Shown here: in pieces, positions 45,812 to 55,090 of the stretch | How positions within the stretch are numbered: position 1 is the first letter of the stretch | How the letters are laid out: the number at the start of each line of letters is the position of its first letter | Source: Flavobacterium sp. GSB-24 | GTDB taxonomy: Bacteria > Bacteroidota > Bacteroidia > Flavobacteriales > Flavobacteriaceae | Assembly: GCF_027924665.1 (NCBI RefSeq) | Contig: NZ_AP027043.1 | Location: forward strand, 806,001 to 870,000 | Direction: 5' to 3' | DNA length: 64,000 nucleotides | Notes under the pieces: generated by a model | Database searches by the model: none | The model's input: only the letters and a program-made list of their open reading frames with translations | What the model was told of the DNA's origin: nothing | Translations under genes and position numbers: made by a program

Positions 45812-46885
45812 ATGACTTATTCTGAGATTTCACATCATCGTCTTGTTTCACAAAAACTGTATAAAACAAGTAATCTTTCGCCACAAGAAATTGTACAGCA
45901 TTTGGGTGCTATGCAGGCTCAGGATTATGCTATGGCAAAATGGGCCGTTGGTTCTCGATGCAATGCAACTGAAAAAGAAATCGAAGAAGCGGTAAATTCT
46001 GCAAAAATCATTAGAACACATATTCTTCGTCCGACCTGGCATTTTGTTTCTGCTGAGGATATTTATTGGATGTTAGAACTTTCGGCTCCACAGGTGAAAC
46101 GTTTTACTGCGGCGGCGGCTAAAAAATATGGTTTCGATGCTAAAAAACTAGATCAGATTAACAATTCTATCGAGAAGTTATTGGCAGGAAAGAATCATTT
46201 AACGCGCGACGAAATTATGCAGGAACTTGATATCAAAAAAAGTTCGAAAGAAGATTTCCTCAGCGCGGCCATTATGATGAATGCAGAACTTGACAGTTTA
46301 GTGTGTAATGGAGAAATGAAGGGTAAACAAATTACATATGCTTTGCTTGAAGAAAGAGTTCCAAAATCTAAAACCAAATTGACAAAAGAAGAAGGTTTGG
46401 CGAAATTAGCTCAGCGTTATTTTGAAAGTCACGGTCCAGCAACAGCATTAGATTTTTCCTGGTGGTCGGGCTTTTCGCCTACAATTTGCAACAAAGCAAT
46501 AAATGCAATTGAGTTGCAATTAAGCTCAATACCTATTGATAATCAGACTTATTGGTTCAAAAAAGATCATTCAGATCTGGATACCTTTCGCGAAAGCGTG
46601 CATTTTCTCCCAGCATTTGATGAGATTCTTATTTCATACAAAACCCGTGAAGCTTCTATCCTGCAAGAACATCAAAGTTTAGCTTTTACCAATAATGGCA
46701 TTTTTAAACCTATTATTCTTGAGAACGGAAAAGTAATTGGAACTTGGAAACGAACTATTAAAAAAGATCACGCCAAAATAGAAACACAGTTTTTTAATGA
46801 AACCGAGAGTTCTAAAAAAGCCATTTTATTTGAAGGAATTAAAGCTTTTGAAAATTATCTGGAAACAAAAGTTGTTATTGAATAA
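45812..46885 (+). CDS. Winged-helix DNA glycosylase-like protein (AlkZ/HTH_42)
   Basis: A 357-residue protein of the HTH_42 family, which includes AlkZ and YcaQ glycosylases that remove alkylated or crosslinked bases. The catalytic-type motif is MQAQDYAMAKWAVG near residue 32, matching the Gln-x-Gln of the AlkX/AlkZ family. The conserved HILRPTWHFV block follows. No endonuclease domain is attached. The actual lesion it acts on is not known. Confidence 0.82.
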   Translation: MTYSEISHHRLVSQKLYKTSNLSPQEIVQHLGAMQAQDYAMAKWAVGSRCNATEKEIEEAVNSAKIIRTHILRPTWHFVSAEDIYWMLELSAPQVKRFTAAAAKKYGFDAKKLDQINNSIEKLLAGKNHLTRDEIMQELDIKKSSKEDFLSAAIMMNAELDSLVCNGEMKGKQITYALLEERVPKSKTKLTKEEGLAKLAQRYFESHGPATALDFSWWSGFSPTICNKAINAIELQLSSIPIDNQTYWFKKDHSDLDTFRESVHFLPAFDEILISYKTREASILQEHQSLAFTNNGIFKPIILENGKVIGTWKRTIKKDHAKIETQFFNETESSKKAILFEGIKAFENYLETKVVIE

Positions 46886-46894
46886 ATTTAAAAC

Positions 46895-47073
46895 GTTTTA
46901 TATTTCGCTCCGCTGGAGCTTTTTCAATTTGTTTTCCATTCTTTTTCTATAAATATTTCGCCTCGCTGAGACTTCTTTAAGCTCTATTAAGAACATCTTA
47001 ATCAACATCAATTTACTCTAATACGATAAACGTACCAAATCTTTCGCCCTATCGGGGCGACATCTGAATAAAA
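46895..47073. repeat. Palindrome-rich spacer before the SpmA-SpmB gene
   Basis: Contains GCTCCGCTGGAGC (46907-46919) and TCGCCCTATCGGGGCGA (47044-47060), plus CGCCTCGCTGAGAC. The style is like the element at 38269-38436. No gene is visible. Confidence 0.6.
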
Positions 47074-47097
47074 TATTTATGCATTTTATCGCTAAAT

Positions 47098-47123
47098 AAT
47101 TACATTTACAAAAAAATGTAATT
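47098..47123 (+). promoter_or_regulatory. Hairpin directly before the SpmA-SpmB start codon
   Basis: AATTACATTT / AAATGTAATT, a 10-bp stem with a six-base loop, ends one base before the ATG. It would cover the ribosome-binding region. Confidence 0.55.
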
Positions 47124-48563
47124 ATGGTATTAAGTAGATTTTGGTTAACGATTTTTATTTCTTCGATAGTTTTTATTGTAGTCAGTTTGTTTACTGCTAA
47201 TACTTATACTATTGATTCTGTTTTGAATGGAAAGAAAGATGATCCTGTTTTAGTATCTGAAAAATACGTTGAAGAACTTCCTGCTTTTATCAAAGACAGC
47301 ATACAAAAAGCACCAGATCAAACCATGATTATCAATCGTGATACGCTGAATGCCGACACAACTTACGTTTATAAAAACAAAACTGTAAAAATTTTTAGCG
47401 GACTTCAGAAATCAGATGGTTTACTGCCTACTTGTAAAAGCACTTTGGTCGATTTAATCTTACCACTTATTGCTTACTTGGCTTTTTTCTGCGGATTAAT
47501 GGAACTTTTGATTATTTCTGGAGCTTCAGGAAAATTAGCTAAAGCTTTGAGTCCGGTATTTGTAAAAGTATTCCCGACTATTCCTAAAAACCACCCTTCG
47601 ATTTCCTATATGACCTTAAACTTTGCTGCGAATTTCTTAGGATTAGATTCGGCTGCAACTCCGTTTGGACTTAAAGCCATGGAAAGTTTACAGGAAATAA
47701 ACCCCGATAAAGACAAGGCGAGCGATGCACAGATCATGTTTATGTGCCTTCACGCGTCTGGTTTAACTTTAATTGCAACTTCAATCATTGGTTACCGCGC
47801 GGCTGCAAATGCAACGAATCCAGCCGATGTAATGCTGCCTTGTATCATTACTTCATTCATTGGTACTATTGCCGCTTTCTTAATTGTCGGAATCAAACAA
47901 AAAATCAACTTTAAAAGTGCTTCGCTTTTAATTGGGTTGATGGGTTTAATCGCTGCAATTGTTGGTTTATTGATGTACGTGAATCATTTGGATTTAATCG
48001 GAAAAAATTATTTCACTTCTAACCTTTCAGGATTAATACTTTTGGCAATTATTGCTTTTACGCTGATTTTTTCATTCAGACACGAGCAAAAATTTAAAGA
48101 TGCCAACACTACTGTTTTTGACACTTTTGTAGTTGGAGCAAATAATGGAGTTAAAACTGGAGTAACGATTTTCCCTTATGTATTAGGAATGTTAGTCGCA
48201 ATCTCATTATTCAGAAACAGCGGTTTATTCGAAATTATTAGTGACGGAATTGGATTTGTATTTTCAAATTTAGGTGTAAGCAAAGAAATTACAAATGCGC
48301 TTCCTGTGGCAATGCTTCGCCCGTTTAGTTCGGCTGGATCAAGAGGATTTTTGATTGATTCTATGAATACTTTTGGAGCAGATTCGTTGACAGCAAGATT
48401 AAGCAGTATTTTTCAGTGTAGTGCCGAAAGTACATTCTATGTTATTGCAGTTTATTTCGGATCTGTAAACATCAAAAACACACGCTATGCATTAGGAACA
48501 ATGCTTTTAGTTGATTTGATTTGTGTAATTACTGCGATTTTTGTTGCGACTTGGTTCTTTTAA
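47124..48563 (+). CDS. SpmA-SpmB fusion, nucleoside-recognition-type membrane protein
   Basis: A 479-residue inner-membrane protein. An extracytoplasmic loop follows the first helix (about 30-105), then two Gate domains in tandem match spore maturation proteins A and B: LNFAANFLGLDSAATPFG in the first, and LRPFSSAGSRGFLID in the second. The fused form is common in non-sporulating Bacteroidota. Gate-domain proteins may transport nucleosides or related compounds, but this member has no established function. Confidence 0.88.
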   Translation: MVLSRFWLTIFISSIVFIVVSLFTANTYTIDSVLNGKKDDPVLVSEKYVEELPAFIKDSIQKAPDQTMIINRDTLNADTTYVYKNKTVKIFSGLQKSDGLLPTCKSTLVDLILPLIAYLAFFCGLMELLIISGASGKLAKALSPVFVKVFPTIPKNHPSISYMTLNFAANFLGLDSAATPFGLKAMESLQEINPDKDKASDAQIMFMCLHASGLTLIATSIIGYRAAANATNPADVMLPCIITSFIGTIAAFLIVGIKQKINFKSASLLIGLMGLIAAIVGLLMYVNHLDLIGKNYFTSNLSGLILLAIIAFTLIFSFRHEQKFKDANTTVFDTFVVGANNGVKTGVTIFPYVLGMLVAISLFRNSGLFEIISDGIGFVFSNLGVSKEITNALPVAMLRPFSSAGSRGFLIDSMNTFGADSLTARLSSIFQCSAESTFYVIAVYFGSVNIKNTRYALGTMLLVDLICVITAIFVATWFF

Positions 48564-48585
48564 TTCATTTTAATCAAAAAAAAAT

Positions 48586-49263
48586 ATGAATTTATTTAAG
48601 AAGCTTTTTAATAAAGAACAGAAGGTTGAAAGTATAAAAGAATCTGAAGAACAAATTCATTTTAATGAAGACGAAACGGCTGTTGAAGAGCCTAAAGCTG
48701 ATGAAAATAAATTTGAACCCAATAAGATCGACTGGCTCATAAACGATTCTATTTTGACTTTTATGCCACGCGAGTTGTATATGCATTATTCTGATGCTGC
48801 TACTGCGAAAGATCTTCAAAATCCTTCTTGGCAAAATCAAGGAATATATTTCTGGAAAGAGAATGAAGCTTTTGAAAACAAATCTCTTCCCGAGTTTTTT
48901 GAAACTATGGATCAAAAATTATTCGTTATCAATGAAGCTCCGGATTATATCGATCTCGTTTCTGGAAAAGCCATGCCTTGGTTTGGAATGCCGGGCGGCG
49001 GCGAAAAATTCTTTTTTAGATATGATGAAAGCACTCCGGTAACCTTAGAAGAAGTTCATAAACTCAATATCATCAAATATGTCAAAGTTGTAGAGTTGAA
49101 TTATGATAATCTCAGCGTTTTAAATGACCGCGATAATTACTGCTTTTTAATCGATCCTAAAGAAGTAAAGTACGAAGATCAGCTTTTCTATCTCAACGGA
49201 GAAAAAATATCATTAGCCGAACTATATCAAAAAAAGAAACTTTTAGTTTTATCAGTAGAATAA
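48586..49263 (+). CDS. Hypothetical protein with a TNT-like (DUF4237) signature
   Basis: A 225-residue cytoplasmic-looking protein. After a charged N-terminal region (about 1-55), the segment DLVSGKAMPWFGMPGGGEKF near residues 125-145 resembles the core of the TNT domain (G-x-A-x-PWFG-x-PGGG-x-Q), found in the NAD-glycohydrolase toxin of mycobacteria. The Gln expected after GGG is replaced here by Glu-Lys. No signal peptide and no recognisable immunity partner are present. The match is from memory and the first half does not clearly fit TNT, so the protein may be catalytically inactive or a different fold. It sits 22 bases after the SpmA-SpmB gene. Confidence 0.5.
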   Translation: MNLFKKLFNKEQKVESIKESEEQIHFNEDETAVEEPKADENKFEPNKIDWLINDSILTFMPRELYMHYSDAATAKDLQNPSWQNQGIYFWKENEAFENKSLPEFFETMDQKLFVINEAPDYIDLVSGKAMPWFGMPGGGEKFFFRYDESTPVTLEEVHKLNIIKYVKVVELNYDNLSVLNDRDNYCFLIDPKEVKYEDQLFYLNGEKISLAELYQKKKLLVLSVE

Positions 49264-49281
49264 TAATATTAATCTATCCCC

Positions 49282-50028
49282 ATGAAAATACCACTTCTTC
49301 TTTTTTCAATCCTTTTAATCGGATGTCAAAAAACAAAATCTACAGAAACAGAAATAGTAGCAGAATTACCTGCAGCTCAAGAAATTTCAGTTGAAACTGA
49401 TGATTCAGCAAACGATAAAGTTATCAAAACAGATACTATTGCGATTTACGTAAATGAAGAACAATCTTCTAAAGACTACATTTTAGCCAATCTTGTAGAG
49501 CAGCAGGCAGATCAAGACAGCATTGTTACGGTAAAATATCGATTAGATTTTTATCAAAATAAAAATAAAACTGCCTCATCTAAAATCACAATCAAAGGTT
49601 TTGAAAAAGGATCAGAATGGGTTGCTTCTTACGGATTAACTTCAGAAACTTCAAAAAATTCACCATTTGTACAAATCTCAGTGGGTTATCCTGCTTGTGG
49701 TTATACGCACGATAATTACTTGTATTACCTAAAAAACAATACTCTGCAGTTGGTTCATCAATGGAATACAATGACCGACAGCGGCTGGGGAAGCTGGGTA
49801 GAAATTGCTAATCCTTCTAAAAATTCTGACCCTAAATCTTTTTATTGCAAAACTGTTGCATTTGTCCCTGCTGATGAAGATGAAAACCTTGACATGGGAA
49901 TCCTTACACACTCAGATTCAATCTCTTTTGAATTAAAAGGAAACCAATGGAGCAAAAGATTATTATCTGCAAAAGATAAAGCATACTTCGAAAAAAAGAT
50001 GACTTTCGATCAATTTAACAGTCAATAA
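49282..50028 (+). CDS. Hypothetical lipoprotein, 248 residues
   Basis: The signal peptide ends at LLIGCQKT, a lipobox. An acidic, Thr/Glu-rich linker (about 17-55) precedes a beta-rich domain with two cysteines in YPACGYTHDN and KSFYCKT. I do not recognise the family. It follows the TNT-signature gene by 18 bases and is likely co-transcribed with it and with the SpmA-SpmB gene. Confidence 0.75.
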   Translation: MKIPLLLFSILLIGCQKTKSTETEIVAELPAAQEISVETDDSANDKVIKTDTIAIYVNEEQSSKDYILANLVEQQADQDSIVTVKYRLDFYQNKNKTASSKITIKGFEKGSEWVASYGLTSETSKNSPFVQISVGYPACGYTHDNYLYYLKNNTLQLVHQWNTMTDSGWGSWVEIANPSKNSDPKSFYCKTVAFVPADEDENLDMGILTHSDSISFELKGNQWSKRLLSAKDKAYFEKKMTFDQFNSQ

Positions 50029-50101
50029 CAAAAGTGCTCAGAAGTCTTATTCAAATTCTTTCTTAGGTAAATAATTTCTAAATTTGTCAAAAAACAAAAC
50101 A

Positions 50102-51706
50102 ATGATTGATTTTATATACCAAGATCCTTATCCGATCTTAAAGGATGATACGCAGTACCGCAAAATCACCTCAGATTTTGTGAAAGTGGAACAATTTGGA
50201 GAACGTGAAGTTTTAACGGTTGATCCAAAAGGTTTAGAATTATTGGCTGAAGAAGCTTTGACAGATGTTTCGTTTATGCTGCGAACGAGTCATTTGAAAA
50301 AACTAAGAAAAATTCTTGATGACCCAGAAGCTACAGATAACGATCGTTTTGTAGCGTACAATTTACTTCAAAATGCATCTGTTGCTGCCGAAGGTCAGTT
50401 ACCAAGCTGTCAAGACACTGGAACTGCAATTGTAATGGCCAAAAAAGGCGAAAGTATTTTTACTGGTGTTGATGATGCAGAATGGTTAAGCCGAGGAATT
50501 TTTAATACGTACCAAAAAAGAAATTTACGTTATTCGCAGATTGTCCCGATTTCGATGTTCGAAGAGAAGAATTCAGGTTCTAATCTTCCTGCTCAAATTG
50601 ATATCTATGCTAAAAAAGGAACTTCTTACGAATTCTTGTTTATGGCAAAAGGAGGAGGATCTGCAAACAAAACTTATTTATACCAGCAGACAAAATCTTT
50701 GTTGAATGAAAAATCGTTAGATGAATTCATCCGCACAAAAATAAAAGATTTAGGAACGTCTGCTTGTCCACCATACCACTTAGCTTTGGTTATTGGCGGA
50801 ACTTCTGCAGAAGCTAACTTAAGCGCTGTTAAAAAAGCATCTGCAGGATATTATGATAATCTTCCAACATCAGGAAATATGGCTGGTCAGGCTTTCCGTG
50901 ATTTTGAGTGGGAAGAACGTGTTCAGAAAATCTGCCAGGAAAGTGCAATTGGTGCTCAATTTGGAGGAAAATATTTCACGCATGACGTTCGCGTAATTCG
51001 TTTGCCGCGTCACGCAGCTTCTTGCCCAGTTGGATTGGGAGTTTCTTGTTCTGCCGATAGAAATATTAAAGGAAAAATTACAAAAGACGGAATTTTTGTT
51101 GAACAGTTAGAAACAAATCCAAAACAATTTTTACCAGAAACAGCTCCGCATTTAGAAGCACCTGTAGAAATTGATTTAGATCAGCCAATGGCAGATATTT
51201 TGGCAAAATTATCTCAATATCCAGTTAAAACACGTTTAAAATTAAACGGAACTGTTATTGTTGCCCGAGATATTGCACACGCAAAAATCAAAGAATTATT
51301 GGACGCTGGAAAACCAATGCCCGAATATTTCAAAAATCACCCTGTTTATTATGCAGGTCCTGCAAAAACGCCAGACGGAATGGCTTCTGGAAGTTTCGGA
51401 CCAACAACTGCCGGCCGTATGGACGTTTATGTTGATGAATTCCAAAAAAATGGAGGAAGCATGATTATGCTGGCCAAAGGAAACCGTACGAAACAAGTTA
51501 CAGATGCCTGCAACAAATACGGCGGATTCTATTTAGGTTCTATTGGAGGTCCAGCTGCGATTTTGGCTCAGGATAATATCTTAAAAGTTGAAGTAGTTGA
51601 TTTTGAAGAATTAGGAATGGAAGCGGTTCGTAAAATCACCGTAAAAGATTTCCCTGCATTCATTATCACCGACGATAAAGGAAATGATTTTTTTGCGAAC
51701 TTATAA
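50102..51706 (+). CDS. fumA: Class I (4Fe-4S) fumarate hydratase
   Basis: Iron-sulfur enzyme of the TCA cycle that interconverts fumarate and malate, 534 residues. Both halves of the two-domain form are present. Cluster cysteines appear in [19 protein letters not shown] and [12 protein letters not shown], and the C-terminal half has [13 protein letters not shown] and GGPAAILAQ. The start is placed at 50102 (MIDFIYQ). A TTG at 50084 lies in a TAAATTTG promoter-like octamer and would add six non-conserved residues. Confidence 0.95.
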   Translation: MIDFIYQDPYPILKDDTQYRKITSDFVKVEQFGEREVLTVDPKGLELLAEEALTDVSFMLRTSHLKKLRKILDDPEATDNDRFVAYNLLQNASVAAEGQLPSCQDTGTAIVMAKKGESIFTGVDDAEWLSRGIFNTYQKRNLRYSQIVPISMFEEKNSGSNLPAQIDIYAKKGTSYEFLFMAKGGGSANKTYLYQQTKSLLNEKSLDEFIRTKIKDLGTSACPPYHLALVIGGTSAEANLSAVKKASAGYYDNLPTSGNMAGQAFRDFEWEERVQKICQESAIGAQFGGKYFTHDVRVIRLPRHAASCPVGLGVSCSADRNIKGKITKDGIFVEQLETNPKQFLPETAPHLEAPVEIDLDQPMADILAKLSQYPVKTRLKLNGTVIVARDIAHAKIKELLDAGKPMPEYFKNHPVYYAGPAKTPDGMASGSFGPTTAGRMDVYVDEFQKNGGSMIMLAKGNRTKQVTDACNKYGGFYLGSIGGPAAILAQDNILKVEVVDFEELGMEAVRKITVKDFPAFIITDDKGNDFFANL

Positions 51707-51761
51707 CTTTTTTTGCCGCTAAGGCGCTAAGACACTAAGTTCTAGATTATATTAAGTAATA

Positions 51762-51790
51762 AAAAAACCGCTAATTCAGCGGTTTTTTTT
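51762..51790. terminator. Bidirectional terminator between fumarase and the PAS gene
   Basis: AAAAACCGCT / AGCGGTTTTT stem between convergent genes. Confidence 0.8.
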
Positions 51791-51819
51791 TATTATAAAC
51801 TTTTCGTCTTACTGGCAAA

Positions 51820-52320
51820 TCAAGCACTTAAATCCTGCTTTTCGAAAGCTATAAAATGCGATACTTCGCCATTTAGATTAAAAACAGGAAAAGCATCTAT
51901 TTTACATTTATAAGTCTGTCCATTTTTTCTATAATTTTCCAGTGTTTTTTCAAAAGGAATCTTCTTTTTTAAGGCTTCTCTAATTTCTTTTAAATCTTTT
52001 TTAGAGGTTGCAGGTCCCTGAAACATTTTTGGCGTTTGACCCAAAATTTCTTCCTGTTTATAGCCTGTCATTTTTTTGATACCGCTTGAAGCGAAAACTA
52101 TTTTAAAATCTAGATCCGTAACTACAACTACCTCTTCTTTGATCCTTTCTTGTATATTGAGTTTTTCTTCGTCCCAAGTATATTGATTTGAAATTTGATT
52201 TACTTTCTCCAAATCTGTAGCCAATCCTTTTAGTTCATTTAGATATTCATAGTGAAAATCCCAAGCTAAAATTGGAACTGAATTTCGTTGTAAAAAATCA
52301 TCAGAGCCTGTATTTTTCAT
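51820..52320 (-). CDS. Single PAS domain protein, LOV-like but without the photoactive cysteine
   Basis: A 166-residue cytoplasmic protein with one PAS domain at about 65-163: KMTGYKQEEILGQTPKMFQG, then KKDLKEIREALKKKIPFEKT and YRKNGQTYKCKIDAFPVFN. The GQTPKMFQG segment lines up with the GRNCRFLQG loop of LOV photoreceptors, but the flavin-linking Cys is Pro here. No kinase or output domain is attached. It may sense a ligand or act by protein contact. Start 52320 is preferred over 52356. Confidence 0.82.
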   Translation of the reverse strand: MKNTGSDDFLQRNSVPILAWDFHYEYLNELKGLATDLEKVNQISNQYTWDEEKLNIQERIKEEVVVVTDLDFKIVFASSGIKKMTGYKQEEILGQTPKMFQGPATSKKDLKEIREALKKKIPFEKTLENYRKNGQTYKCKIDAFPVFNLNGEVSHFIAFEKQDLSA

Positions 52321-52418
52321 ATTAAATGATTTAGAGTATGGACAAATCTTTATCAAAGATAGATAAAAACTCCTGTATGGGATTATAGTACTATATTAAT
52401 ATACACTTAAACTTTTTA

Positions 52419-53501
52419 TTAAAAAGTAAATTTTAACTGAACAGCAACTGCTTTTTTAATTTCAGTATTTAAATTACTTAGAGAAATTCCGAGGAGGCGT
52501 ACAGAATCTTTCATTTTTTCCTGATACAATAATTCTTCTATGTTTTCCATAATCAAACTTTTATCAGAAATAAAATACGGCAGGGTTTTACTTCTCGTCT
52601 GCTGCGAAAAATCACTATATTTAATTTTAAGTGTTATGGTTTTACCCGAAATATCGTGCCTTTTCAAACGCCTTTCTAGTGAAACTGCAATTCGTTCCAA
52701 TTGCTCCATCATAAAGATTTCAGAAGAAAGATTTACATCAAAAGTGTGTTCTGCGGCAACAGATTTAGTGATTCGAGAGGATTTTACTTCGCTGTTATGA
52801 ATACCTCGAACTACATTGTAATAAAACGCTCCAGATTTTCCGAAGTGTTTCTCCAAAAATTCTAACGATTTACTTTTCAAATCAGTTCCTGTAAAAATGC
52901 CAAGCTGGTACATTTTTTCTGTAGTCACTTTTCCAACTCCGTAAAACTTACGAATTGGCAGGTCTTCTAAAAAAGCTTCAACTTCATCTGGATTTACCGT
53001 CTTTTGCCCGTTTGGTTTATTGTAATCACTTGCAATTTTAGCCACAAATTTATTGACAGAAATACCCGCAGAAGCTGTTAAACCAACTTCATTAAAAATT
53101 CTTGTTCGAATTTCCTGCGCCAATAAACTCGCGCTGGGATTTCCTTTTTTATTTTGGGTAACATCCAAATAAGCTTCGTCTAGCGAAAGAGGTTCAACCA
53201 AATCGGTGTAATCGTGGAAAATTTTATGAATTTTTGACGAAATCTCTTTGTAACGGTCAAATCGCGGACGCACAAAAATAATTTCTGGACAATATCGCTT
53301 AGCCAAAACGCCGCTTATGGCACTTCGCACACCAAATTTTCGCGCTTCATAACTTGCCGCCGAAACGACTCCCCTATTTTCTGATCCGCCAACCGCAACA
53401 GGTTTGCCGCGCAATTCTGGATTATCCATCTGCTCGACCGATGCGTAAAATGCATCCATATCGATATGAATAATTTTGCGATATGTTGGTGTTTCAGACA
53501 T
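52419..53501 (-). CDS. dinB: DNA polymerase IV
   Basis: Y-family translesion polymerase, 360 residues. The catalytic carboxylates are in IHIDMDAFYASVEQ and SLDEAYLDV, with the palm motif RKFGVRSAI and the little-finger domain after about residue 240. The C-terminus ends without the usual beta-clamp tail being obvious. Divergent from the metallophosphoesterase gene. Confidence 0.96.
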   Translation of the reverse strand: MSETPTYRKIIHIDMDAFYASVEQMDNPELRGKPVAVGGSENRGVVSAASYEARKFGVRSAISGVLAKRYCPEIIFVRPRFDRYKEISSKIHKIFHDYTDLVEPLSLDEAYLDVTQNKKGNPSASLLAQEIRTRIFNEVGLTASAGISVNKFVAKIASDYNKPNGQKTVNPDEVEAFLEDLPIRKFYGVGKVTTEKMYQLGIFTGTDLKSKSLEFLEKHFGKSGAFYYNVVRGIHNSEVKSSRITKSVAAEHTFDVNLSSEIFMMEQLERIAVSLERRLKRHDISGKTITLKIKYSDFSQQTRSKTLPYFISDKSLIMENIEELLYQEKMKDSVRLLGISLSNLNTEIKKAVAVQLKFTF

Positions 53502-53608
53502 GCTACAAATTTAAAAAGTAAAGCAATAAAAAAGTGCTTCAAATAGTTATAAATAATATCAATCTTTAAAGAATAGAGATTCGATGAGTTCAAACCAATT
53601 ATTCTTTC

Positions 53609-53616
53609 TATTTTTG
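53609..53616 (+). promoter_or_regulatory. Candidate -7 element (TATTTTTG)
   Basis: TAnnTTTG match 25 bases before the metallophosphoesterase start. Confidence 0.4.
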
Positions 53617-53640
53617 TTCTTCTACTCGAAAAATTAAATA

Positions 53641-54375
53641 ATGCGAACATTTGTTATAGGTGACATTCACGGCGGGTTACTTGCACTTGAACAAGTGATG
53701 AAGAGAGCCGAAGTTACTACAGAAGATACTCTAATTTTTTTGGGCGATTATGTTGACGGCTGGAGTCAGTCTGTTGAAGTAATCGACTATTTGATTGATT
53801 TAAAAAGTAAACAAAACTGCATCTGCATACGAGGAAATCACGATCAGCTGGCATTGGACTGGCTGGAAAACAGGCATGATGATTTTGATGAAGAAATGTG
53901 GTACAAACATGGCGGAAAAGCAACGGTTGAAGGCTATTCCAAAATTTCCTCGGATAAGAAGAGAAAACATATCGAATTTTTAGAAAACCTTCAGGATTAT
54001 TATCTTGACGATCAAAATCGTTTATTTGTCCACGCTGGTTTCACCAATTTAAATGGCGTAAAATGGGAATATTTTTCGAAACTATTTTATTGGGACAGAA
54101 CACTTTGGGAAACAGCTCTTTCATTAGACCCAAAATTAAAAGAAGACGATTTAAACTATCCTAAAAGATTTAGCGTTTATAAAGAAGTTTACATAGGGCA
54201 TACTCCTGTTACACGAATAGGAAAAACAGTTCCTGTAAACAAAGCCTGTGTTTGGAATGTCGACACTGGGGCAGCCTTTCGAGGTCCGCTTACAATTATG
54301 AATGTCGACACCAAAGAATACTGGCAAAGCGAACCATTAAACGAACTCTATTTTAACGAAAAAGGTAGGAATTAA
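53641..54375 (+). CDS. Metallophosphoesterase, Ser/Thr-phosphatase type
   Basis: A 244-residue calcineurin-like phosphoesterase with all metal-site blocks: GDIHGG (7-12), FLGDYVDGW (about 33-41), RGNHDQLA (about 63-70), then LFVHAGF and IGHTPV. It is most like bacterial protein-phosphatase or bis(5'-nucleosyl) tetraphosphatase PrpA/ApaH relatives. The substrate cannot be assigned. An outer-membrane protein gene follows after 50 bases. Confidence 0.9.
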   Translation: MRTFVIGDIHGGLLALEQVMKRAEVTTEDTLIFLGDYVDGWSQSVEVIDYLIDLKSKQNCICIRGNHDQLALDWLENRHDDFDEEMWYKHGGKATVEGYSKISSDKKRKHIEFLENLQDYYLDDQNRLFVHAGFTNLNGVKWEYFSKLFYWDRTLWETALSLDPKLKEDDLNYPKRFSVYKEVYIGHTPVTRIGKTVPVNKACVWNVDTGAAFRGPLTIMNVDTKEYWQSEPLNELYFNEKGRN

Positions 54376-54388
54376 TTTATTTAAAATT

Positions 54389-54396
54389 TATTTTTG
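54389..54396 (+). promoter_or_regulatory. Candidate -7 element (TATTTTTG)
   Basis: TAnnTTTG match 30 bases before the outer-membrane protein start. Confidence 0.4.
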
Positions 54397-54426
54397 CCGC
54401 TCAAAATAATTAATATTTAAAATTTT

Positions 54427-54957
54427 ATGAAAAAGGTTATTACACTCTTATTTTTAGTATCATTCGGATTTATTAATGCACAGCAAGCCTTCACTGGTAA
54501 AGGTGACACTAGAGTAAACGTTGGCGCTAATCTTCAAGATGGTGGTTCTGGAATTCAGGGATCAATTGATTTTGGTTTAGGAGAAAATTTCTCTTTTGGT
54601 TTTGTTGCAAACTACTTGTTAGGAGTTGATAATTTTAACGGTTTCTACCACGGAAGCACTACCGCTTATAATGATGAAAAACCAGATTTCGGTGATCGTT
54701 TTGATGCAAAAGCAAGAATTAATGCTAATCTATCAAGTGTAATTGGTGTTGAACAATTAGACATTTACCCTGGATTAAGTTTAGGTTTACATAATTTCGG
54801 AGCTCATGTTGGTGGTCGTTATTTCTTTACTGACGGATTTGGTGTTTTCACAGAAATCGGATTCCCAATTGCAAAATATGGCACAAACGATGATCCTTTT
54901 TACCATTTAAATAATCAAGCGACTTTTAGTTTAGGAGCTTCTTTTAATTTGCAATAG
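54427..54957 (+). CDS. Small outer-membrane beta-barrel protein
   Basis: A 176-residue exported protein (signal peptide ending GFINAQQ). The mature part alternates polar and hydrophobic residues with Gly/aromatic turns (RVNVGANLQDGGSGIQ, NFSFGFVANYLLG, FGAHVGGRYFFTD) and ends in aromatic-free SFNLQ. This suggests an eight-stranded barrel like the DUF6646 family. Function unknown. A 16-bp tandem repeat follows the stop codon. Confidence 0.78.
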   Translation: MKKVITLLFLVSFGFINAQQAFTGKGDTRVNVGANLQDGGSGIQGSIDFGLGENFSFGFVANYLLGVDNFNGFYHGSTTAYNDEKPDFGDRFDAKARINANLSSVIGVEQLDIYPGLSLGLHNFGAHVGGRYFFTDGFGVFTEIGFPIAKYGTNDDPFYHLNNQATFSLGASFNLQ

Positions 54958-54970
54958 CTTTTTCTAGGAG

Positions 54971-55033
54971 CAAAGGTTCAAAGAGACAAAGGTTCAAAGA
55001 GACAAAGGTTCAGAGAGACAAAGGTTCAGAGAT
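54971..55033. repeat. 16-bp tandem repeat, about 3.9 copies
   Basis: Unit CAAAGGTTCAAAGAGA, with the last two copies reading CAGAGAGA in place of CAAAGAGA. Related single copies of CAAAGGTTCAAAG occur near 5271-5300, 43432-43452 and 55655-55690. Confidence 0.85.
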
Positions 55034-55042
55034 TTACTAGCA

Positions 55043-55071
55043 TAAAAAAAACCGCTTATAGCGGTTTTTTC
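55043..55071. terminator. Bidirectional terminator after the barrel gene
   Basis: AAAAAACCGCT / AGCGGTTTTTT with a three-base loop. Confidence 0.8.
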
Positions 55072-55090
55072 TTTTTATATAATTACTGAT

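Noticed and set aside
50084..50101. TTG start for fumarase
   Set aside because: The codon is part of a TAAATTTG octamer and the residues are not typical of the family.
54971..55033. CRISPR-like array
   Set aside because: The 16-bp units are directly adjacent with no spacers.
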